Of a DNA stretch of 64,000 bases, positions 16,899-25,700 are shown in pieces (position 1 is the stretch's first letter; every line of letters begins with the position of its first letter). The stretch spans positions 310,001 through 374,000 of the forward strand of contig NZ_BAABGX010000003.1 in the NCBI RefSeq assembly GCF_039541795.1. The letters run 5' to 3'. Both the position numbers and the translations under genes were made by a program. The notes beneath the pieces were generated by a model. That model ran no database searches, was not told where the DNA came from, and worked only from the letters and a program-made list of their open reading frames with translations. This DNA comes from Nibribacter koreensis. Lineage in GTDB: Bacteria > Bacteroidota > Bacteroidia > Cytophagales > Hymenobacteraceae.

Positions 16899-16988
16899 GT
16901 TGAAGTTGGTTTTGAATCCAAATTAAAATTTGATATTTAAGATTTATTTGGATGTATATCTACCTCTAACAATTCTTTTCCTGTTACT

Positions 16989-17399
16989 ATGAGAAACATT
17001 ATTTATGCATTGCTTGCCTTATTAATCTTTCCAAGTTGTGATAAAGATGAGCCAGCAACATTGATTGGCACATGGATGAGAACAGAAGTGTATGCCATTG
17101 ATAACGCAGGAAACAGAAGCCATAATAATCTTGATTATGCCCCTACCTGTGAAAAGGACAACCTTTATCAGTTTACTGGTAACAATGAATATTACCTGAA
17201 GGAAGGAGGCAATATCTGTCAGCCAAGCGCCGAGAGTTCTGATAAGTATGAGTTGCTAGAAAATGGTACTAAGATAAAATTTCAGAAGGGTGGATTATGG
17301 ATGATAGAATCACTTTCTGGAGCTTCTCTAACAGTGAAACAAGCATTGCCGCCCGGAGTTGGATTCAAGGAGATTGTAACAATCTTTAAAAGAAGGTAA
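16989..17399 (+). CDS. Hypothetical lipoprotein, lipocalin-like
   Basis: A 136-residue protein with a short signal peptide ending in the lipobox FPSC (about residue 17). The body starts with LIGTWMRTEVY and has alternating beta strands (NLYQFTGNNEYYL, SLTVKQAL), as in small Bacteroidota lipocalin-like lipoproteins. Three more Cys are present. No catalytic site is seen and the role is unknown. The region is AT-richer than the oxidoreductase before it. Confidence 0.7.
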   Translation: MRNIIYALLALLIFPSCDKDEPATLIGTWMRTEVYAIDNAGNRSHNNLDYAPTCEKDNLYQFTGNNEYYLKEGGNICQPSAESSDKYELLENGTKIKFQKGGLWMIESLSGASLTVKQALPPGVGFKEIVTIFKRR

Positions 17400-17418
17400 G
17401 CAGGTTTGAAGTAAAATC

Positions 17419-17455
17419 CGTTTTGCCCTCATTCCCAGAAAATAGGCCGAAAACG
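17419..17455. repeat. 38-bp palindromic repeat, copy G (37 bp)
   Basis: A more diverged copy, one base shorter, 20 bp after the lipoprotein stop. Confidence 0.75.
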
Positions 17456-17484
17456 GAAAAGTCTATAAAACACAGGTATAGCTT

Positions 17485-17515
17485 TTTTATGGATCAAACA
17501 AATTGCCTACTTTTG
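17485..17515 (+). promoter_or_regulatory. Promoter of higBA
   Basis: TTTT (17485-17488), a 19-nt spacer, then TACTTTTG (17508-17515). The -7 box is a full match to TAnnTTTG and the -33 box has one mismatch. It lies 25 nt upstream of higB. Confidence 0.65.
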
Positions 17516-17528
17516 ACGTTAGTAACGT
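17516..17528 (+). promoter_or_regulatory. Likely HigA operator
   Basis: ACGTTAGTAACGT is a perfect inverted repeat (5-bp arms, 3-nt centre). It sits directly after the -7 box, at the expected transcription start, flanked by TTTT and AAAA. The place and symmetry fit autorepression by the HigA antitoxin; binding is inferred. Confidence 0.55.
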
Positions 17529-17539
17529 AAAACGGGAGT

Positions 17540-17821
17540 ATGATTACATCTTTTGGCACTAAGCAGACAGAGAAAATCTGGAATGGTGAAAGGGTGGCTA
17601 AACTGCCTCTGGAAATACAGACCGTGGGAAGGCGTAAACTCAGGATGCTCCACAACTCCCAAGACATTGCCGACCTTCGGATACCTCCTTCCAATAGGCT
17701 AGAAAAATTATCAGGGAACCTAAAGGATTTTTACAGCATCAGGATAAATGACCAATGGCGGATCATCTTTAAGTGGAATAGTGGCCAAGCCTCAGAAGTA
17801 GAAATTTTAGATTACCATTAA
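17540..17821 (+). CDS. higB: HigB-type toxin, RelE/ParE superfamily
   Basis: A 93-residue mRNA-interferase-type toxin. The HigB signatures are FGTKQTEKIWNGE near the start, RKLRMLHNSQDIADLRIPPSN in the middle, and a C-terminal strand pair NDQWRIIFKWNSG ending EVEILDYH. HigB toxins cleave mRNA at the ribosome. The toxin gene precedes the antitoxin gene, the reverse of most toxin-antitoxin pairs but normal for higBA, and the two are 4 bp apart. Confidence 0.92.
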   Translation: MITSFGTKQTEKIWNGERVAKLPLEIQTVGRRKLRMLHNSQDIADLRIPPSNRLEKLSGNLKDFYSIRINDQWRIIFKWNSGQASEVEILDYH

Positions 17822-17825
17822 TACC

Positions 17826-18131
17826 ATGCATATGGAAAGACTACCCAACATTCATCCAGGAGAAATATTGCAAGAAGAGTTTTTGGCTCCTCTCAACATA
17901 ACTGCCTATAGACTTTCTAAAGACATTGGGATTCCGCAGACTAGAATATCTGAGATTTTGAAAGGCAACAGGAGAATCACCGCAGACACCGCTTTAAGAT
18001 TGAGTTACTACTTCAGTAATTCTGCTAAGTTTTGGCTTGGTTTACAAGATGATTATGACTTGGAAGAGGAAATGACTGCCAAGTTAAAAGAGCTAGAAAC
18101 TATAAAGCCATTTGAGAGATCTGCTGCTTAA
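17826..18131 (+). CDS. higA: HigA-type antitoxin, XRE family
   Basis: A 101-residue antitoxin with a helix-turn-helix. The HigA opening is LPNIHPGEILQEEFL, followed by ITAYRLSKDIGIPQTRISEI (the HTH) and the family marker FWLGLQDDYDL. It neutralises HigB and probably represses the operon through the inverted repeat at 17516-17528. The start at 17826 (MHMERLPN) or the Met two codons later are both possible. Confidence 0.92.
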   Translation: MHMERLPNIHPGEILQEEFLAPLNITAYRLSKDIGIPQTRISEILKGNRRITADTALRLSYYFSNSAKFWLGLQDDYDLEEEMTAKLKELETIKPFERSAA

Positions 18132-18194
18132 TTCAAGCAATTAAAAGTAATTCTGCCTTAATGTATAAACCCATGCAAGAAATTTAGAAACCTT

Positions 18195-18232
18195 CGTTTT
18201 TGCCCCAATTCCCAGAAAACAGGCCAAAAGCG
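18195..18232. repeat. 38-bp palindromic repeat, copy H
   Basis: A diverged copy 63 bp after higA, before the strong hairpin at 18303-18345. Confidence 0.8.
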
Positions 18233-18302
18233 GGCAAAAGCAACTACAAGCTCTAAGCGGCTTTGAGGCATTTGCTTTATAAAACTTGCTTAAAAAATGG
18301 TA

Positions 18303-18345
18303 TTAAAAGAGATAGGGCCGCTATTAGCGGCCCTATCTCTTTTAA
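18303..18345. terminator. Two-way terminator between higA and the SDR gene
   Basis: A perfect 19-bp stem (18303-18321 with 18327-18345), GC-rich at the top and A/T-rich at the base (TTAAAAGAG / CTCTTTTAA). It lies between convergent genes and can serve both. Confidence 0.85.
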
Positions 18346-18381
18346 GGCACAAGTTGTAGTGCTATCTTTTACATTCAGGCA

Positions 18382-19323
18382 TCAAGGCTGTCCACCGCCA
18401 CCGGTAGCTGCATAGATTTGTCCCGTGGCATAACTGGCATCACTGGCGGCCAATTGCACATAGATGGACGCCAGTTCTGCAGGTTGGCCAGGGCGGCCCA
18501 TGGGCGTGTCACCGCCAAACTGCTTCAGTTTTTCTTGGGTGGCGCCGCCGCTTACCTGCAATGGGGTCCAGATAGGGCCTGGTGCCACGCCGTTCACTCT
18601 AATGCCTTTAGAGCCCAGTTGCTTGGCTAAAGACCGCACAAAGCTGGTGTTGGCCGCCTTAGTCTGGGCATAGTCAAACAAGTCAGGAGAGGGGTCGGTG
18701 GCTTGCTCTGAAGAGGTGGAAATGATGACGGAGCCGGGTTTCAAATGCGGCAGGGCGGCTTTGGTAATCCAGAAGGGCGCGTAGATGTTGGTCTTCATGG
18801 TAGAGTCAAACTGCTCTGTAGTGATGTCCAGAATAGACTCCTGCGTTTGCTGATAGCCCGCGTTGTTCACCAGAATGTCCAGTCCGCCTAGGCTCTTAAC
18901 GGCTTCCTTCACTAGTTTCTGGCAAAAATCTTCTTCGCGTATATCTCCTGGAATAGCAAGGGCTTTACGACCCTCGGCCTCAATGAGTGCAATTACTTCT
19001 TTGGCGTCTTCCTCCTCAGTGGGGTAATAGTTGATGGCCACATCGGCGCCCTCGCGCGCGTAGGCAATGGCGGCCGCCCGTCCCATCCCCGAGTCGCCGC
19101 CAGTAATGAGGGCCTTGCGGCCTTGCAACCGGCCTGAACCCTTATAGCTTTTCTCACCGTGGTCAGGCACTGGGTCCATCTTGCTGGCCAAACCAGGCCA
19201 TGGTTGGGTTTGGCCTTTAAAAGGAGGTTGGGGGTATTTGTCAACGGGGTTCTGGAGGGTGTTTGCTTCAGTGGATTTCTTGGATGAGGCTTGGGCCTTT
19301 TCTTCTTTCTTCTGGTCTTTCAT
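18382..19323 (-). CDS. SDR family oxidoreductase, stress-type
   Basis: A 313-residue short-chain dehydrogenase of the general stress protein 39/YhdF-like branch. The cofactor motif is TGGDSGMGRAAAIAYAREGA (TGxxxGxG). NNAG follows, then the catalytic Ser (STSSEQ) and Tyr-x3-Lys (YAQTK). The first 50 residues form a charged, Lys/Gln-rich extension with PPFKGQTQPWPG, which is usual in this branch. NAD(P) is the expected cofactor; the substrate is unknown. It is monocistronic. Confidence 0.92.
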   Translation of the reverse strand: MKDQKKEEKAQASSKKSTEANTLQNPVDKYPQPPFKGQTQPWPGLASKMDPVPDHGEKSYKGSGRLQGRKALITGGDSGMGRAAAIAYAREGADVAINYYPTEEEDAKEVIALIEAEGRKALAIPGDIREEDFCQKLVKEAVKSLGGLDILVNNAGYQQTQESILDITTEQFDSTMKTNIYAPFWITKAALPHLKPGSVIISTSSEQATDPSPDLFDYAQTKAANTSFVRSLAKQLGSKGIRVNGVAPGPIWTPLQVSGGATQEKLKQFGGDTPMGRPGQPAELASIYVQLAASDASYATGQIYAATGGGGQP

Positions 19324-19585
19324 GGTGCGGTCTTCACTGTTTACAGCTTAATTAAATTGCAAGCAAAGCAGTCCCAAAATGGAGGGTGGAGTTACCTGCG
19401 CTTGCTTGGTAGGCCAACATTCTGCTTTTGTAAAACCTACCAACCTCTATACTATCCAGCCTAAAGAACGGTTACTCCACCCTTCCATAGAAATGCAGGA
19501 GCAGGGTAACTGGTGTGAGGAGCTGGAGAAGAAAGAGAAGCCCGCCGTTATAAATAGAATCTTACATGAACCAATGGATTGAGGC

Positions 19586-19623
19586 CGTTTTTAGCCTATT
19601 TTCCAGAAAACAGACCAAAAACG
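19586..19623. repeat. 38-bp palindromic repeat, copy I
   Basis: Lies just downstream of the typA terminator hairpin. Confidence 0.85.
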
Positions 19624-19632
19624 GAACAGCCT

Positions 19633-19677
19633 ATAAAAGAAGAAGCCCGGCCAATTTGGCCGGGCTTCTTCTTTTAT
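19633..19677. terminator. Terminator of typA
   Basis: A very stable stem of about 20 bp: AAGAAGCCCGGCCAA pairs with TTGGCCGGGCTTCTT around a single-base centre, with AT-rich ends. It lies 13 bp past the typA stop. Confidence 0.88.
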
Positions 19678-19689
19678 GAATATATGAGA

Positions 19690-21492
19690 CTAGTTTTTGT
19701 CGCCGTAGCGCTTGCGCTCGTTCTCATCCAGGTAAATCTTACGCATTCTGATGCTCTTAGGCGTGATCTCCAGCAACTCATCCTTCTGGATGTATTCCAT
19801 GGCTTCTTCCAGAGAGAACTGCTTCTTAGGAACAATCTTCACGTTGTTGTCAGAACCAGAGGCACGCATGTTGGTCAACTGCTTGCCTTTCTGGATGTTC
19901 ACGGTCAGGTCATTCTGACGAGAGTGCTCGCCGATTACCATGCCCATGTACACCTCTTCGCCCGGATCAACAAAGAACACGCCTCTGTCTTGCAGTTTGT
20001 CAATAGAGTAAGCCGTTCCTGGACCCGTCTCCATGGCAATCAAAGAACCGTTGATACGGCCTGGGATGGCGCCTTTGAAGGGCTCATAGGCTACAAAACG
20101 GTGGTTCATGATGGCCTCACCAGCAGTTGCCGTCAACACGTTGTTACGCAGACCAATCAAGCCGCGTGCCGGAATGTTGAATTCTAAGTGCTGTAAGTCG
20201 CCTTTCGGCTCCATGATCATTAGATCGCCTTTGCGCTGGGTTACCAATTCAATCACTTTACCAGCAGACTCTTCAGGAACGTCTACTACCAAGTGCTCCA
20301 TCGGCTCCATTTTCTGGCCGTTCTCTTCTTTAAAGATTACTTGTGGCTGTCCAACCTGTAACTCATACCCCTCGCGGCGCATGGTCTCAATAAGAACTGA
20401 CAAGTGAAGGATACCGCGTCCGTACACCAAGAAAGTATCTTCTTTGTCGGTCTCGTCTACGCGCAGGGCCAGGTTTTTCTCCATCTCTTTGAACAAACGG
20501 TCACGCAAGTGACGGGATGTTACAAACTTGCCCTCTTTCCCGAAGAAAGGAGAGTTGTTGATGGTGAACAACATGTTCATGGTAGGCTCATCAATAGAGA
20601 TGCGCTCCAACGGCTCTGGGTTCTCAAAATCGGCGAGGGTGTCACCAATCTCAAAACCTTCAATACCAGTTACGGCGCAGATCTCACCGGCAGAAACAGA
20701 TTCTACCTTTACGCGACCCAGGCCTTCAAACACTTGAAGTTCTTTGATTTTTACCTTCTTGATAGAACCGTCACGCTTGCAAAGGCTCATGTTGGCGCCT
20801 TCTGTCAACGTACCGCGCTTAACGCGTCCAATGGCAATACGACCCACAAAAGAAGAATAATCCAAAGACGTGATCTGCATCTGCGGCGTGCCTTCTTCAG
20901 AAGGGGCCGGAGGGATTACGTCAATGATGGCATCCAATAAAGGGATGATGTTATCCGTTGGTTTCTGCCAGTCTGTGCTCATCCAGCCGTTTTTGCTGGA
21001 GCCGTAGATGGTCACAAAGTCCAATTGGTCTTCAGTGGCATCCAAGTTGAACATCAGATCAAATACCATTTCGTGTACTTCGTCTGGACGGCAGTTCTCT
21101 TTGTCTACTTTGTTTACCACCACAATTGGCTTAAGGCCAAGAGAGATGGCTTTGCCTAGCACGAAACGGGTCTGTGGCATAGGGCCTTCAAAGGCATCTA
21201 CCAACAAAAGAACACCGTCGGCCATTTTCAATACGCGCTCTACCTCGCCTCCAAAGTCGGCGTGACCAGGCGTGTCAATAATGTTAATCTTAACACCATT
21301 GTAACGAACCGATACGTTCTTGGAAACGATAGTAATGCCGCGTTCCCGCTCCAGGTCATTGTTGTCCAGGATGAGGTCGTCGAACTGTTGGTGGGCGTCA
21401 AAAATCTTTGAGGCGTGGATGATTTTGTCTACCAGCGTGGTCTTACCGTGGTCCACGTGGGCAATAATCGCGATGTTGCGGATACTTTGCAT
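19690..21492 (-). CDS. typA: Translational GTPase TypA/BipA
   Basis: A 600-residue ribosome-associated GTPase. G1 is IAHVDHGKTTLVDKI, the switch I region holds ERERGITI, G3 is DTPGHADFGGEVER and G4 is VVNKVD. The EF-Tu-like domain 2, the EF-G-like domains and the TypA-specific C-terminus (GSDNNVKIVPKKQFSLEEAM) all follow. The family assists 50S assembly and adaptation to cold and stress. A -7 box TACCTTTG lies at 21514-21521. The length is normal. Confidence 0.97.
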   Translation of the reverse strand: MQSIRNIAIIAHVDHGKTTLVDKIIHASKIFDAHQQFDDLILDNNDLERERGITIVSKNVSVRYNGVKINIIDTPGHADFGGEVERVLKMADGVLLLVDAFEGPMPQTRFVLGKAISLGLKPIVVVNKVDKENCRPDEVHEMVFDLMFNLDATEDQLDFVTIYGSSKNGWMSTDWQKPTDNIIPLLDAIIDVIPPAPSEEGTPQMQITSLDYSSFVGRIAIGRVKRGTLTEGANMSLCKRDGSIKKVKIKELQVFEGLGRVKVESVSAGEICAVTGIEGFEIGDTLADFENPEPLERISIDEPTMNMLFTINNSPFFGKEGKFVTSRHLRDRLFKEMEKNLALRVDETDKEDTFLVYGRGILHLSVLIETMRREGYELQVGQPQVIFKEENGQKMEPMEHLVVDVPEESAGKVIELVTQRKGDLMIMEPKGDLQHLEFNIPARGLIGLRNNVLTATAGEAIMNHRFVAYEPFKGAIPGRINGSLIAMETGPGTAYSIDKLQDRGVFFVDPGEEVYMGMVIGEHSRQNDLTVNIQKGKQLTNMRASGSDNNVKIVPKKQFSLEEAMEYIQKDELLEITPKSIRMRKIYLDENERKRYGDKN

Positions 21493-21709
21493 TCAGAGGT
21501 TATTTTCAGGGCGCAAAGGTATGGTTTTTCCGGCGGTTTTTTACATTAAATTATAAAATCGCCTTTGCTCCAACCAGTTACATTCTTAAGTTATTCTGGG
21601 GCTAACAGGGGCTGGCCTTGCTAAGTTCCGGTTCAGGCCCATTTAAGTACAAGAATCTGGATGGTTCTGGTGATGAAAAAACTTCTGAATCCCTGTAAAA
21701 CAGGGAAGT

Positions 21710-21747
21710 CGTTTTTGGTCTGTTTTCTGAAAAACAGACCAAAAACG
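21710..21747. repeat. 38-bp palindromic repeat, copy J
   Basis: The arms read GGTCTG and CAGACC, a paired change from GGCCTG/CAGGCC. The stem is extended by GAAGT (21705-21709) and ACTTC (21748-21752). It sits after the PorP/SprF-type gene, on its 3' side. Confidence 0.92.
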
Positions 21748-21800
21748 ACTTCTTGGATGGATAGAAATTCCCTGAAATGGGCCGTGTTCTAATCAGGTTT

Positions 21801-22757
21801 TTACTGCTTTACCCTAAACCCCAGCATGATCTCATGAGAACCCGCGCTGTAGGGTCTTAGTTTAGAAACCGTGATGTCATAAGAGTAAGAGAACTGGTAC
21901 TGCTCCTTAAACTGCGTGCCCAGCAAGGCCACTACGGCGTCTTGCGTGCGGTAAGAAACGCCGGCCCAAATCTGGTCATCGTTCTTGTTGCGGCGGCGCT
22001 TGCTAAAGTGGTAGGTGCCCTTTAGGTTGAAGTCTGCCTGCACTGGTGCCGGCTCTGCATACTTGAACAAGATGGAAGGAGTGAGGGAGATGTTCTTCTG
22101 CACGTCAAAATTATAGCCCCCAGACACAAACAAGTGGCGGTACAGGCGGCTTTCATTGGTGGAGTTCTCCACTTCAAAGAACTTGTTGCCCAGCACCTGA
22201 AACAAAGACACGCCCGCAAAAAACTGCTCATTGTGCAGGTTCACGCCCAAGGTCAGGTCTGGCATGAACTTGTTGATAGGGCCGCTTGCTGTCACGGGGT
22301 CTAAATGGTTAGAATTGTCGGCCAGCTGGACTTTGTTAGGGTCAAACTTGAACTGCTGGGCCCCTACAAACATGCCAGAAGATAACCATAGCTCCCGGTT
22401 CAAGGGTACATGGTAGGCGTAAGAGGCCAGCACTGCCGTCTGCCGGGTAGGGCCCGTGTTATCTGTGTACAGATACCCGCCCACGCCATGGAAGCCCTGC
22501 ATTCTGCCGCGTCTGCGCCGTCTGCTGTTCTGGAACAGTGCGCTCTCTCCGCTCAGGTAAAAGGTCTGGGGGGCGCCCTCAAACCCTACCCACTGGTTCC
22601 GGAAGCCGGCCTTGAAGTTGAGGTCCTTCTCATACCCGGCCACGGCCGGGTTCAAGAGAAAGTAGTTGGTCATGTACTGACTGGACAGGGCCTTCTGCTG
22701 GGCCTCCGCTACAGAGGCCCCCAGCAAGAAGGTGAAAAGGATTAGATACTTTTTCAT
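21801..22757 (-). CDS. PorP/SprF family type IX secretion protein
   Basis: A 318-residue outer-membrane beta-barrel protein with a signal peptide (cut after VAEA). It opens with the family signature QYMTNYFLLNPAVAGYEKD and then RNQWVGFEGAPQT. The C-terminus ends MLGFRVKQ. In Flavobacterium, SprF is needed to bring the giant adhesin SprB to the cell surface, and PorP/SprF-like proteins often pair with T9SS substrates bearing a gliding-motility-type C-terminal domain. Here the partner is directly upstream: the 5231-residue adhesin ends 25 bp before this gene on the same strand. Confidence 0.92.
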   Translation of the reverse strand: MKKYLILFTFLLGASVAEAQQKALSSQYMTNYFLLNPAVAGYEKDLNFKAGFRNQWVGFEGAPQTFYLSGESALFQNSRRRRRGRMQGFHGVGGYLYTDNTGPTRQTAVLASYAYHVPLNRELWLSSGMFVGAQQFKFDPNKVQLADNSNHLDPVTASGPINKFMPDLTLGVNLHNEQFFAGVSLFQVLGNKFFEVENSTNESRLYRHLFVSGGYNFDVQKNISLTPSILFKYAEPAPVQADFNLKGTYHFSKRRRNKNDDQIWAGVSYRTQDAVVALLGTQFKEQYQFSYSYDITVSKLRPYSAGSHEIMLGFRVKQ

Positions 22758-22782
22758 AAGACTAATTAGGGGCTTTGACAGC

Positions 22783-25700
22783 TTAGCGTATGATGGTAAG
22801 AGATTTTCTGATGGCCGGTTGTCCGTTGCCCAGCTCTACCACGGTGTAGTAGGTGCCGGCTGGTACTGGTTTGCCCATGACGTTACCGTCCCATGGTTTC
22901 TGATAGCCTCTGGACTCAAACACCGGGCTGCCCCAGCGGTTGTACACGGTCACTCTACAGGCTGGGAACATGGTGCTTAGGTTTTTCAAGACCCATACAT
23001 CATTGATACCGTCACCGTTAGGCGTGAACCCGGTTGGGATCTCAATGCCCTGGCCGTCAGCGATGGCTTGCATGGTAAAAGCCACTTCTACCGTACAGCC
23101 TTTCTTGTCTTTCACCGTCAGGGTATAGTTGCCTGCTTGTAGGTTGGTAAAGACAGAGTCCTTGGCAAATGGTCCGTTGTTCACTTTGTAGGTGTAAGGA
23201 GCCGTACCACCGCTGATGGCCGTTACCGCGGCGCTGTTGGCCGTGATGGCTTTGACGGTAGCCTTGATAGCCGTAGGGGCTTTCACGTCTGCCTTGCCCA
23301 CGCTCATGGTACAGGCGCCACCAAAGCGGGCCACCAATTGGTAGGTGCCTACCGCCAGGTTGTTGAATACAGAATCCTTCTGGAACGACTGCCCGTTGTT
23401 GATGCTGAATTCGGCCTGGCCTTTTGCGCCCTGCGTAGAGAAGGTAATAGAACCGTTAGCGTCTCCCAGGCAAAGCACGTTCTTCACAGAAGCTAGTTGC
23501 GCGCCCACTTGGATTACCGTCACCGGAGTTGAGAACGTACAACCTTTGGCATCTTTTACCATGAGCTGGTAGTTGCCCGGGGCCACACCCGTCAAGGTGG
23601 CATTGGCCGTGAAGGTAGTGCCGTTGAGTGAGTAGGTGTATGGCGCGGTGCCTCCCTCTACATCCGTAACCGTCACCTTGCCCGTGGCCTGACCGCAACC
23701 CGCAGGCTCAGTAGTCACACTTGCCTTGGTGATGGACGTGGTGCTAACTATGACCGCCGATTGTACCAGCAGACACCCTTTGGCATCTTTCACGGTCACC
23801 TGGTAGGTTGCATCAGGGAGACCCGCAAACTCTGCGCTGGTCTGGAACGTGGCACCGTTGATGCTGTAGCTGTACGGGCTTTGTCCGCCGGTCACTTGCC
23901 CGATGGTAAGCTTGCCATTGGTGCTGCCGCAGGTGGCGTTGGTGGTGCTTACCGCAAAGGACTGAACGCCACCCGTAGAGGTAATGCTCTGGTTCTTGGT
24001 AAGTACACAACCCGTCGCGTCTTTAATGGTGATGGTGTAAGTGCCCACGGCCAGGTTCTGGAACTGCGCAGACGATTGGAACGCCGCTCCGTTCAGGCTG
24101 TAGCTGTATGGCTCGGTGCCCCCGCTCACATTAGAGATAGTGATAGAGCCGTTGGCCAAGCCGCAGGCAGAAGCCGTGAAAGCCAGCGTGGCGTCTTGCA
24201 ATTTGCTCTCTTTGACCGTTACCGTTGAAGATGCGCCGCACCCGTTGGCGTCTTTCACATACACTTGGTAGGCCTTGGCGACTAGTTGGGTGAAGGTGTT
24301 AGAAGCCTGGAACGTACTGCCATCCAAGGAGTATAGGAATGGAGCGGTTCCGCCGGTAGTGCCCGTGATGGTGATGGAGCCAGCTGAGGTACAGGTTACA
24401 GGAGTGGTGGCCGTGGCAAATGCCGTGAGGCCCGTCTTGTCCTGTAGTGTTACCTGCCTCACCAATTGGCAACCGTTGGCGTCTGTCAAGGTGACGGTGT
24501 AGGTGCCAGCCGGTACTTTCTCAAAGGTGTAAGCAGTGCTCTCCAGATTGGTGGTTTTCTCTATTGCCCCACCTTTCAAGGTTACCGCATACGGGCCAGT
24601 GCCACCTGTAGCGCTTTGGATGGTGATGCTGCCATTGGCGTTACCGCAGGCCGGAGGTATGGTGGCTAAGACAAAGTCCTTAGGTCCTGCCACGTTTTCT
24701 ACCTCTACTTCTCTGCTGTGCGTGCAGCCGTTGGCGTCTTTTACCAGAATGGTGTACTTGCCGGCTGGTAAGCCATCAAATGTAGGAGACGTCTGGAACG
24801 TTGTGCCGTTTTTGCTATAAGTGAATGGTGCTACGCCGTCTGTGATGTCTGCCACGGTAATCACTCCGTTGGCTTTGTCACAGGTAGTAGCCTGCAATCC
24901 AATCTTAAAGTCAGCAGGGCCAGAGGTTGACGTTACTTCGGCTTCTTGGGTAAACGTACAGCCATTTGCGTCTTTTACCAGGACGGTGTACTTACCAGCG
25001 GTCAAGGCCGTGAAGGTGGCATTGCCCTGGAAGTTGATGCCGTCCAGGCTGTAGCTGAATGGCGCTGTACCACCTGCTACCGTAGAGACGGTGATCCTAC
25101 CATTGCTGTTGTTGCAAGAGGTTGCTTGCGCAAGGACAGAGAATCCTGCAAAGCCGGCTACATCTGTCACCTGTACTTGCTCTAAAGAGGTACAGCCTTT
25201 GGCGTCTTTCACGGTGATGGTGTACGTGCCAGCGGCTAAGCCTGTGAAGCGGTTAGACGTCTGGAAGTTGCCATTCTCTAACGCAAAAGTATACGGTGCT
25301 GAGCCACCCGTTGCGTTGTCAATAGTGACGATGCCGTTAGGGGAGCCGCAGGTAGAAGCTGTGGCTGAGGCTGTGAAGCTGACAGGTGCTTCCTTGCCCA
25401 CTTGTACCGTCTTGCTCACGTCACAACCGTTGGCGTCTTTTGCCACCAAGGTGTAAGTGCCAGAGGCCAAGGCTGTAAACGTAGCGTTGGTTTGGAAGGT
25501 ACCACCATTCAGAGCGTAGGTGTATGGAGCAGTTCCGCCGGTTACGCCCGTCACCGTCAAGCTTCCGTCCTGGTCAGAGCAGCTAGCGGCAATGGTGCTG
25601 GCTGCTACTTCGGTTGGCCCGGATATGTTGCTGATGGTTACCTCTTTCTGGAAAGTACAGCCGTTGGCATCCTTCACCGTGAACATATAGTTTCCGGCAG

